Below are positions 1 to 12,404 of a stretch of 64,000 nucleotides of DNA, piece by piece. The stretch comes from Nereocystis luetkeana (Eukaryota > Sar > Phaeophyceae > Laminariales > Laminariaceae), in the NCBI GenBank assembly GCA_031213475.1, contig JARUPZ010000023.1, positions 8,450,157 to 8,514,156 of the forward strand, written 5' to 3'. Position 1 is the stretch's first letter. Every line of letters begins with the position of its first letter. The translations under genes and the position numbers were made by a program. Under the pieces are notes generated by a model that worked only from the letters and a program-made list of their open reading frames with translations, was not told where the DNA came from and did not search any database.

Positions 1-125
1 TGGTCTTCGTCGTCGCTCAGAGTGAACTTATCCTTCTGGTCGTGTGCGTGGCGTGATAGCATCTCCACCAGGCGAGGGTGCCCGCTAGCCCGGGCATACC
101 GCTCCATTCTCTCCGCCAGAGCGTC
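1..125 (-). CDS. E59: C-terminal module continuing beyond the window
   Basis: About 41 visible codons; acceptor TTCTCAG|GAC, phase 0. Peptide DALAERMERYARASGHPRLV then EMLSRHAHDQKDKFTLSDDE. The reading frame is open to the window edge, so the 3' end and stop codon lie outside. Confidence 0.75.
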
Positions 126-3100
126 CTGAGAACAAAAAATAGTTCGACGTTCAAGGAAAAATGACGAGTTTGAGTGATCGCACCCAGACCGAAACACGAA
201 GGTACCAGGCAGTGTAAAGATCCTTCAAAGAACGACTAAATGCCCCTGACTATTTACTACAATGACGAGCCATCCCACAGTAGGGGTGCACCAGACGTTC
301 CTGGGCCCCTCACACTAGGAGCTCAATATCTCACCCGATAAAATACTTCGAAGAAATTCGTTCGTGACCCCCGACCAGCACTTGTATGCGCTAGTCCTAA
401 AACGAATATAAGAGTAAAGCTTTCATCTGAACTGGTAGTTCCTCACTTAAGGAACTCAATTGGTCAGAAGCCTTTATTCTCGAAAAGTGCAACCTCTACC
501 TTGGGGTGACACTGACACCACGAATAATTATTGGTTCGGTTCCCGATCTGTAATAGTATTATTCTTAGGTAGGTATTGCTGCTATCCTAACTCACCTACC
601 TGGTATATTTTTGTATTAATAGTTTTGTAGTTGGCGATAACCTTGGCTCATCTAGGCACCAGCCTTTTAGTGGCGGTGCTGATACCCTTTTTGAACCAGC
701 ACTCTTGCCAATCTTCAAAGACTCGAGACCCAATGGTGTGAAAGTATTGAGACCCCGTGAGCCGGGGAACAACGACGTTATTTATATATCCCTATCGTCT
801 AAAAAAATCTAGACCACTACGTAGAGAGAGGCACACGCACACACACGAATACACAAAGACGCGAAGCGAAGCAAGAGCACCAGTGCGCTGTTTTAGGTGA
901 CGACCACAAGGTTGGCAAACGCATCAAAGTTTTTTTCGCATTCGTTTGGTTTGAGGCGCGCTTCGCGCTCCCTACTGCGCAAAAATCCGACAAAACGTTT
1001 TTTGGTCTCCCCGCTCGTCACTCCTCTCGACACTCACGTGTGCGAACTCCCCGCCCCCTCCTCCCAATCCTTCTTCTCCCGCTCTTTCCGCGGCACGTCC
1101 CGCCTTCGAGTCTCCTCGGGTTGTGGTAACCATTCGTGGCGGTATCTGTAGCCCACTCCCGGTTTTGTCGCCGCCACCCGGGCTACCCGGTGTCCTCTGC
1201 GAGGAGCGTGCCTTGTCTTGTCCGTCGGTTGCCGCCGCACCTCTGTGCTTGAACAGCTCTGTTCGGTTAAACGAAGACATGAATAGCATGAGCGCAAGTT
1301 GTATATCTGTGCATGAACAGCCCTACTCAGTCTTTTCTTGGGGTGTTCTGCCACTCCAGAGGTTTTTAGGGGCCTGTCCTGTGACCGCGGAATATAACTT
1401 TGGCGATGAACCATCATGGGAACAACAACAGTGAAATGAAGATGCCTTCGATGAAAGTTGTTCATCTGTGCTTGAACAACTTTGTTCGGCGAAACGAATC
1501 TGGCATGGGTGCAGGATTGTGTATGTTGACATTACAATCTACGTGCACTGTAGAGCAGACTGGAATGTCGATTACCACCGCCGCTGCTCCTCGGTGCTTA
1601 AAACCCCCCTGTTCAGTTCAACGGAAACGTCATGGGGTGCAATTGGTTGATGTTGATGGTTACGATCTCCTCTACCCGTGGGACGTACTGGAATGAGTTA
1701 TGTATGGCCTCGTTAGTGTAGACATGATACTATCTATAGGATGCGCTCTGCTCGGTTTCTCGCCATCCTTGACGAGTTTCTCAATGTAGCCCAACGTCGT
1801 CATACCCACAACATGGTAACGTCATGGCCGCGCAACGTAATTCTACGCCGTCATACCAGCATGGGCCATGCTTCGAATGACCACAATATAATTACGCGAT
1901 GGTGCGTAACGGCGCACTGTCCCCTGCCGCCCACCTGTTTGACGCGGAGATTTGTTTTTAGAAAAAAACGGAGTTTAGAAAACAAAGACCAACTTAAGTT
2001 ACCTTGCGTCAAAACCTTGAGTGCCCCGTGGAAGTGCCGCGTGAACCTGGGGTCCAAATCGTTAGACATGTCGTAGGGATCGACTTGGATGTGAGCCGCT
2101 GCATGGACGAGCACCAACCCGAAATCTCCGCTGCTCGAGAGACGCCGAACTGTCTCGCGCGATACATATCATAAGAGAAAAGGTTGAGCGAACAGCACAC
2201 ATTTGTAACGTTAGAACTCGGAGCGCTGGGTAAAGGAAAAGTGCACGTACGGCAGCAGAGTATAGAAGTCGCCGCCGATCACTCACGACCTACGTAGCGA
2301 ACTACTTTGGTTACGCCTCTCTTCATCATGAGCGTGTGATGCTGACATCGGCGTACCCTTTCGCAATACTTATCGGCCTACAGTAGCATCTTCAACACAA
2401 ACACACGCTATTATTGCCATGCCTCCAGAATCGTGAAAGCGCAGGCCGCATGGGTATCACGATAACTCTCTATGATGTATCAATCTTTTGAGTCTCCTAG
2501 ACCGACCCCCCACCCCCCCCCGTGACGACCCATCTAACACCGACCTCTGGAGCACTATGAACTAAGGGGAGCTTACCGTGTATGTGGAGAACACCCTTGT
2601 CAACCTGCCACAGGTAGGAGTTGCGGAACGCGTTGGCATTGGCCCCACCGCCGCCGCTACCGCTGCCCCCTGCCAATAGCGCCGGGGGCAAATTCTTGGC
2701 CACCTGGAGTTCGACGGTGGCTCCGAGACCAAGCACCGAGAGTAGATGCTCCCCAAACTCTAGCCGGGCGATCGCTTGTACGGGGAGCTTATCCCTCGGA
2801 ACAACCTTAGCAGGGCGTGGGTGGAATGTGGCCAGGGGGACGAATTATTAGGTTGGTGCAGGCGTCGGCGCATCTAGGCACGGGGCCTTCTGTACGCAAT
2901 CGGTGCGGAATTCTGCCATCTTTGGAGGTGTGTTTATCATCTCAGCTGTCTAGCAACTTCTTTCGGGAGCGTCAGCCACGATGGGGGCGGAGGCTCTTAC
3001 GCTGAAATTTCACCGACGTTTGACGTAACTCCACCGTGTGAACACATTGCCGGGCATTAACTACCTGGTACCTTTTTCGCGTATCTACCTACGCGCGCCG

Positions 3101-6100
3101 AGGCCGCATGCTATTATTTGTCACCTGCAAGTCGCTTCCCTCAGGGACTGTCGCAGCATCCTCGGCGTCTCTGTAAACCTCCGACGCCGATCCCGAAGGA
3201 GGTCTGTCCCCCTGGGCCGCCTGCCATTAAATACCCACGAGACGCGAGTCGGCGAGGGGGGAAAGTGCTGAATGAACCCGTGTAGCGATAAACAAAATGC
3301 AAGGAGGCGTGTACCGTAGTCGGAGGGGAGGGGGGAGGGGTGATAAGAGCCTGATATGTGACCCCAGATCCGAGTTACGACTAATAACAGTGAGGGAGCA
3401 AAAGAAGGGTAGGTGTAATGAATGGGAAAAAGAAAAGAGAGGAAGAAAGAAACGGCGGGACTCGCTGACACGGCGATTCCGTGCACGATACGTTCGCTAC
3501 GTAATTGCCAAACACTGGGTCTAATATAGTGAGTGGTGGAAAGCGCCTGGCGCGTGCTTGTAAGGGGGGAATGCATGTGAGGTGCAGTGGACAGCAAATA
3601 AATTAAACACGGAGCAAGCTGTGCGCGTGTGAAAAACGAAGAGTCCTTACGTACGTACTACAGTCCCATATGCCAGGTACGCTGTCCAGAATGCTGAGTA
3701 AAGTCCAAGTGGGAATCACAAGAACAAACAGAAAAGAAAGCACGGCACCTTTAGAGCGGCGATGAGAGCCTCGATGCCCTCCAGCTTCTTCGATATGTGT
3801 CCGTAGGCCGTCGACGTGGCCGCCGCCGCAGCTGCGGCGGCAGCAGCTGCAGCGGCCCCGCCCCCACCCGGTGACATTGACATCCTGCCCCCGCCTGCCG
3901 CCGATAAGAGACTTGCGCGTCTCTGAGTAATTTTTCTGATCGCAGTCCACGTCGTTATATGGGGCACAGGTGGAAAGGACCAGCCAGGTCATGAATGTAC
4001 AGTTTAGGTTCATTGCCTGGTTTACGTCTACCTATTTATAACATTGAACAGGCCTGGAAGTTATCTACAGGTATAAATGGATGTCTCAGCTGTGTGCTGG
4101 CAACGTAACGCCGTCGTCCAGCCGAAATCCACTCCATTGTAAGTAAATCGGGACCGCGGAACCACGGTACGTTTCTTTTGCTGGAATTTCTGCGATATAT
4201 ATCATGGTCAATACCTTGAATCGACCCGGCTCGATGGATCATCACCACGTACTGTCTTAATTGCCCCCACAATATCGTTTTGACAAACCACATGTTTCTT
4301 CGTGTGAACCCCCTTGTCATTCTGACCAGGCAAATATGTCGGCTCGGCTTATTCCCGTGTCTCCATCTCTCGCGCGCTGAACTGGCTGAGCAGCGTGCGT
4401 TCACACCCGGCTTGGTTCGCCGTTAGCCTCTACTGCAGGCACTTAGATATAAACCAGCATGCATCGATACGCCAGGACAACTTTCTCCGTTTTTCGGGTA
4501 TTTGGGAACGTCGGAACCTAAGGGAAGAAATATCCCAGGACAGATTGTCAGCATTTGTTCGGGGGGGGGTGTCTGGGAACGTCACAAGGTATAGCAAGAC
4601 TCCAGGATACCTTTAGAACTCAGGCTTTGTTGGTTGTCTGTGAACGCCAGAAGCTAAAGCAGGAACCCAGGACAGCTTTTGGAAAACTCGGCTTCTGCGG
4701 GGGGTTTGCGAACGTCGAAAGTCAGCTCACCTCGTTTCGCTGGCAGCAATGGTCTGTTTCAGCCTTTCCTTCGCCTCGTTTGGTCCACCCGCCTTGGTTG
4801 CGCCCGGTTTCGCCAGCGGGAGTTGAAAGAAAGGAGGGTACGAACAGTTAGCATACAAGAATGAAGTACAGGAGGACTTGGGGGCCATCAAGAAGACGCA
4901 TGGCGAAGACCCGCTGATTGTTGGCATCGACTGTGATGTACTATTGTTCGATCCGTCAGCCGCCCAATTGTAGTACGTGAAAAAAACCTTCGTTGGCAAA
5001 CAATTGGTGCGGCGACGCACCTCGTCCGCAAAATGCTCACTTGCACCCCCCTTTGTGGCGTCTGCTACGATGCACGCTTGATACGAGAGGTATATAGCCT
5101 TTCAGTGCCCTCATTTGTTTGGCCGGTACGCCCGCCCCCCCCCCCCCCCCCCCCCCCCCCCTCCTACACAACGAAACACGGACCTCAAAATCTCTTGAGA
5201 CGCGGTAGTGGATCAGTTGCTGTCCTGAGCGTGTAGACAGTGTTGCACAAAACAGTGACTTCTGAGATAAGAAAGATATCACAAACTCATTACGATGTCA
5301 TCTCTTTCTTCGGTGCTGTCGATAATATCCCCCCCCTCTTGCTTCGTCTCGAAAGGGATGAGCGGTCAGTGGTCAAATGACTGAGGCAAGCAACGAATTA
5401 CTACGCCCACCCCCCCACCCCCACCCCCCGCGCCCCGCCTCGCACGAGAATGCTCGGTCAACGGTCACATGACCAAGGCAAGCAACATGAGAGTATGCCC
5501 CCCCCGCCCCCCCCCACCCGCTCCGTCTCGGAAGGGATGCCTGGTCAATGGTCAAACGGCCAAGGCAAGCAACATAAGAGTACCCCCCCACCCCCAGCCC
5601 CGCTCCCTACTATTGAACAGCGAACCCGACAAGTGAGAATAAAAAATAGACCACTGTCTGTAGTCTAGTTGGTGTAACGCGCGTACACACACGCACCTCT
5701 CGCGCAAGCTGAATGGCCTCCTGATCGATGTCAACCTTCAGTCCCCCCAAGTTGCTCTTTTCCCCTATGGCGGCCGCCGATGCCGACAGAGCGGCGGCTT
5801 CTGCCTTAGCCGCTATCTCGGCCTGCTTCTCGAACTCCTGATTATCGTGGTGAGGGGACCAGCAGCGTCGGGGGGTGATGCTGGTTGACGACTGTTTAAT
5901 AGGATGTGCGTTGAGGAATCTACAGATGGACGCCACTGATTAATTACTTCGGGATTGTTTTGTTGAATTGTGGCCACGATCTTATTTTGACCCTTCGCAG
6001 AAGATGAATTGACATGAACCGTCAGGTGTGGCAGGCGTAGTTTCTAGGAGGGGAGGGGGGGTAGGGAACATGTATCACAGGAGGCTACTACGCTACGCGG

Positions 6101-6424
6101 GTTCAGTAATGCTGTAACGCGTGCATACGATAGACTTAGGATTAGCATTGTCTGGGGATTTTTGTTTCTTTAGTTAACTCATGAACGCGTCCCAGAAGGA
6201 ACGCATATACTCGTAGATGTAAGGAGTTTATAATCAGCTATTACCTGTAGCGCCTTCGCATCTCTCGTTTGCTTATTCTTGAGCTCCTTCTCCTCGCGCT
6301 GCCTGAGCTCCTGCGTCTTCTTTTGACGACGAGCGTTGAGCTTCTGCTCGAGCTTGCTTTTTTGGGATGCTTCCTCCGCTTTGAGGGCGTCCAAGTCTTC
6401 CGCCTGAAGGAACATCGTTGTGTT

Positions 6425-6467
<43 letters not shown>

Positions 6468-9400
6468 TAGGTAGGAAGAGAGGAATAATTATTTAGCGTA
6501 CGTAGACACACTACAAGAGGAAGATGTACGCGTCGGGGGGGGGGGGGGTTGACGGCAGTCTTCCGCCGCCAGAGTTGTTTATTGGCCTGTCCTGTGACCA
6601 CGGACTCGACTTCGTCGACGAGTTAATGTGAAAACAACGACGTCAACAACAAACAACATCGACAAAAAAATACGTCGTGCATTTCGTATGTGAGTTCCTG
6701 CTGGGGGGGCGCTGATATGTAGTCGCACAAACTCCGTGCTTAGAGCCGTTTGTGACGACACAAAAAATGGCATACCATTCTCCAATTTATATTTCTAAGC
6801 TAGAAAAAGATGCGAGTTACAAACCTAAGAGTTTCATGGGTGTTTTTCGGTAGTCCATTACTGCCAAGTTGCTGGGGAAAAACCATTACACAGTTATTAC
6901 CATTTTCGTTTGCTGTGGACTTTAGCAAGAAATTGGGTTTTGTTCTGAACAAACTGACGGGTTATTGTTTGTTATTCACCCAGACTGTGTCGATATAACT
7001 ATTCCTCAGAACACTCTCTATTACGGGGGACCATAGTAAATAGGACTGTATATAGTTAGTAAAAAAAGGTAAATATAGAGTTTTTTTTGTGTGTCGCGCA
7101 GGTCCTATTTACGATGGCCCCCCGTAATATGATAAAGTTACGCCTTCTCGGTCAAGAAAGGTTACCCATCCTTCCACTGCTGCAGCCGGGGAAGGTTGCT
7201 CTGACGTACACAGCGGCAGTGGGGGTATCGGTGTGCTGGTTTGTTGGGGCCGTTTTAGCGTAAAAGTCGGGAAACCGCGTATTTATTTGCGGAAGTTTGC
7301 TGTGCACGAGAAACGCAGCGGAGCGCCTACTGAAAACATACCTGGGCTCGCTTGAACTGCTCCAGCAGCGCTTCTTTCTCCTTGGCATCGAGCTTGTCGC
7401 TGTTCTCCTCCGCCTTGCGCTGCTCCTCGGCGCGTTGCCGTTCAAGCTCAGCCTGCGTCCAAGCAAAAAACGAGTGACAGCAGTGACGTGTTTGTTTGAC
7501 GAACGGAAGATCGAACAATAACAATCCTCTCGAGTTGTTTTATTGCGTTAGTCGAAGTGGTTCAGAAGCAAGCAAGACGCGTGGTATGTTACGATATACA
7601 TATCGTAGGGGGGTATCACCGTACTACGGGGGGCCATAGTAAACAGGACCCAATGTTGTTAGTAAAAATAGCTAAATATGCAGGTTTTTGTGTGTAACAT
7701 AGGTCCTACCTGGTATTTACTGTGGTCCCCCGTAGCAGTCAGTTGTTTCTGAGTCTACTCCCACGTGAGGACCTACTATGGCTCCATGACATGACCGTTG
7801 TTAATAATAAGCCAGCGGAAACTGGCTTTCAGAAAATACGGCGGCTTATTTATCCGAATGAACAATCAATCCCGTTGGTCTAGGTCAACACTAAACGAGT
7901 GCAGTATACAGTACGGTACATTAAACGAGGATGTCGGGGTGAGCAATGCCACGGCAGAGCGTGACAGCGCCGTATTTTCTGAGCCACCTCACCAACCGAG
8001 GAGGTGGCTCTATACCTCACCCGGAACACGACTTTCGAAGGAGCTTTGTTTCAAGCAAACCCCGACCAACAAGATCTATGCGCTGCGTACAGTGACGCAG
8101 CCCTAAAACAAGCGCACTTGTGAAAAATATCGTACTACTAGCATGACCGGTGCGGTAATTTCTCCCTTTTGAGGAGCTCTACCGGACAGGAAAAAAATGA
8201 GAAAACGAGGGATATCCTCCCACCGTGAGATGAGTCGGGTAGTTCCTCAAGTTTTGAGGAAGTCTACCGTCGATTATATTTCTTCTCTTCCGGCAGCAGC
8301 ATTTCGGTGTCGCCTTGACTTCTACCAGTGGTACATCGTTTTGGGGTTTAAGCGAGGGCCTTTCGTCACCTCTCGGCTGCGCTCAGTGCGCCTCCTGTAG
8401 TTTTTTTTTCCAACCAGGGGAGCCTATTCACTTGTCCCCGGATTTGGTGACCAAAACTACGCCAAAAAAGAGTAAAATATGTGTGCAGTACCCCCATTGT
8501 GTGCAGCACGCATCGCAAGCCAAAGGACCTCATCGGCTCTTACTCTTTTTCGCGGTTACCACTCTTTTTTACGGTACGGGCCGGCCTGCCAACCGGAAAC
8601 GGCTCATCATGCGGGCAAGCCTTTGTGGAACCTTGATGTGGGTCCATCCTTGAACAACCTTGAGCGTAGGCTATCGTGTGTACCCTGGTAGGGTCAAGTG
8701 TGGCGCTCGCCGGTGAGCACGATTTCTTTCGCCCGTTTTGTTTTTCAAATCAGCATTCCACCAAGAAAAAACTGAGCCATGTTTTATGGTTTAGGTTGTG
8801 TGTGTGGGTCCATAGTGCTGCCTTGCGCTTGACGCTCACGCATTAATAGTCATGCAATCGAGAGCCACCGCCGCATGTGCCTTTTTAGCGCTTGTCGACG
8901 TGTGGCGTTGCTCGGTCTTGCAGTAGGATCTAAAGGATAAGGGGTTGCAAGGACGTTGGTTCAAGCTCAAGCTATTTACAATAGACGCAGAAAACAGGCG
9001 AGATCAAATATGTGGAGGGGGGGCGTGCGTATCGTTCTATCTGAAAAGCGATGGTTACTATCTGTGGGCATTTTCTTTTATGTAGGAAGTTGGAATCCTA
9101 CAACTCTCGAAGTCCGCTCTGCTTGTGAAAAATCGGCAGTATGTAGCAGCGAGAAAACGATCGCTATCCTAGGAGATAAATGGTGGCCACAGGCGACCAA
9201 ACAGGAAGGGAATAATAGTAGCAAAACAAATCTATGTAGTATATGGAAACAACGCAATGAGCGCCCAAATGTTGGAGATGTATCTATTAGGAGTAGGGAC
9301 GGTGCTCCGTCTTGAAAGGGATGCGTGGTCAATGGCCAAATGACTAAGGAACGCAACAAATGAGTACGCCCCACCCCTCAATGTTGAATGAACTCTTGGC

Positions 9401-12308
9401 CGCAAGTTGTAATGAGGTTTTTGGAGCGTGGTCTTCTTGCCTTTTTGTCGATCATGCGAGCCTCCTGCGCCTCTCTCTCCGTGGCCATGAGTTTGTCCTC
9501 CTCGTCTTGCAGCCTCTGCATCTCTGCCTCGTGCCGTGCGCGAAGGTCCTGCTCGAATCTGCCTCATCAGCAACATCATCACCATCGTTTTCGAGGGGGA
9601 AGGGGGGGGGGGGGGCGTGAACGTTGTGAGGGCGTTAGTCCTGGTTGCTGTACTCTCTTTGGAACTATATTCAACGAAAGCATGCTCTTCTTTTACAATG
9701 CCATTTGCTTTCGTTTCCTTTGGTTTTCTTTTTCCGGTCAATTGTTTAGATGAGCTATCAACGTTGAAGATACTGTAGTCCTAGTCCAACAGGCTACCGC
9801 AGGCCAACAGGCTATTGCAGTCCAATATTCTACTGTAGGCCAATACGTTCGCACAAATGGTTTTGTTCCCCTTGGTCTTTTTCCGTTGGGGAACGTTTCG
9901 AAGTGATCAGCGCTCAAGCTCGTATGCTGCACATTGTCGGACAACCAAACGCTATAGCATACGTATTCACTTGAACTATAAATTAGGTGTTACCTGGTAC
10001 CAGGTATATAATATAGATTTCCTTTCGTATACGTACGTTTATAGATTATAGATGTTTCGCATTTTGAGTCCTGGTATAGGTTTTACGCAGTAGAGTATAC
10101 TATTTTCCTTCGTTGGAAGACCTCCAGCGGGAAGAGATAAATATCTCCACGATACCGTAACACGTAATAAGCGGAAGTACGAAGACCCCCAGACCTGCTT
10201 CGCTTCGTCCAGGCCGAAAGAGAGTATCAAGTTCTACTCAAACGGAGGTCTATCGCGATCAGAATCCACGGTGGACCCTGAAAACCATACACCCCCCGTA
10301 TGGTTACAAACTGTTTTTGGTTCTGCTTGCTGATGAGCGCCCTCCCCAAACGCTTCGAAAAAGTGGCTTCCTTTCCATGCTCAATAGAGAGAGAGTCAAA
10401 ACACTCCACACACCTCCGACAGACTTGATGTTCTAGATCTGTCAAGGCAGACCTATTATCAAAATCTTGAATATATGATTTACAGCTCATGTCGCCGGGT
10501 GGGACCCGCAAAAAGGTCCGCATGATCTACCACAACATACGTTTTCTTGGTTTAGATATGTACTTACAGGATTATGCAGATTCCTGCGCAACCGCTTACG
10601 AGAAACGGCAGGTGAGGAACTTTTCACATAGATTCATTTTGATCACGATCTGTCTGGGCTGTGGAACACTCGCCTCGCCCTCTCTTCTTCAACCCGCCTT
10701 AGCCGGTCTTCCTTTTCCCTCTCCATAGCGATACGGTACTTCTCGAGTTCCTCCTCTTGTCTCGAGGCCGCAATCTCCTGGAAACGCTTCAGGGCTGACT
10801 CCGGCGCGATTGACTTGTTTTGTTTTGTGGTATGTTTCGGTGGGTGAAGGGCGGAAGAGGGCGAGGCGTGGCACGGTGCGGGGCAGCATCCGAATTTCGT
10901 TCACAAATACAGACCACGAAAGCAAAAATAAATTCTGATAATGAAATGGTGCGAGTGAGAAATGAGGAGCCTAATAAAAAAGGCATTATTCTTACAATTC
11001 GTAGGCCACGAGGGCAAAGTCAAAATGGTGACAAGAAACGGCATCAGTGAAAAGTAATGACGAATTCCTTTCTAAAAAAAAGTAAAAGTTAACCATTAAT
11101 CCCTCAGTGAGAAATGAGGAGTTCCATTACAAAAAAGGTGCTAACGATTCACCCCTTTGCGTTGTTTTGGGGTTTGCTTGTTGACGAGGGGCGCGTGTCG
11201 GAAGGGGGGGGGGGGGGGGGCAGAGTCGATAGGAGAGAGGTACTCGATTTCATGCATGGCCGTAGTCGTATGAACATAGACCCTCGCATCCCTACAATGC
11301 CGGGACGGAGCATGTCGGGTTTTCATCGACCAGGCAGATATTGCTTGCACCAAGAGCGAAGCGCCGTGACGTGTCCGTCGAGTCGCATGCAGGGTGAGCT
11401 GCATCCTACTAAGAACCGCTTGTGAGGCGGACTTGCATGTGGATGGCAGCTTCAATGAGTTAATTTAATTTCCGGTATAGCCACTTCCAGAGACAGCAAT
11501 GGGAGTACTACGTAACTGCCTCTCGGGTGCCTTACCATGAACACTACGCGATAGGTCCCACTGGTACGGAGTAAAGGTTGTTCACCTCGAGCAAATGATC
11601 TAACTCGACAACTTTGACCGACAGCCAAAACAAAAATGCGGTACCCTGGTTGTCTAGCTCAAGTAGTGAGCGGCATGTTTTACAGTGTCGTTGCCAACCG
11701 ATGCCAACCCAGCTGGGGGGGGGGGGTTGAAAAAACGGTGGCCGGTGTGGTTTTTCGGCGTTTGTAACCTCAATCCTACTTATAGGATAGCCGTGGTTCT
11801 TCGCAACAAAGAGCGAGTAACATCACCAGCCAAGCTTATACTACGTACTTCGACTACGACTACGACTACTGTATACTTCGAAGTATACCATTACATGGTG
11901 GACCACGGTAACAAAAACTCCTCCGTGAGCCCACGAGGGAGAGAGCTGAGCTGGGTAGCTTAAGAGAGCGCACGCGGGATGATCACCACAAACAGCAGTC
12001 ATCTTTTTTTTTGCCTTGCAACTACGCTCATTAAGGGCTACACCCCGCGTGTTTCTCGTTTAGGACGAAAACGCACTTCACACTTGGATAGCTTTTGTAG
12101 CAGTACATAAAAAAAGGCCATAGCACTTTGGTTTTGTTTTTTGGTCATTCGCGCGGTGTTTCGGCACACTTTTCACGGAGGAGCAGTGTAATCAGAACCG
12201 TATGTGGTTTGTCAACATAAGGGATATTTCGTTTTTCGTTTTTCGGGTCCATCAAGGGGTTTTGTTGACCATGGCCCCTCGTACTACTACTACTACTACT
12301 ACTACTAT

Positions 12309-12404
<96 letters not shown>

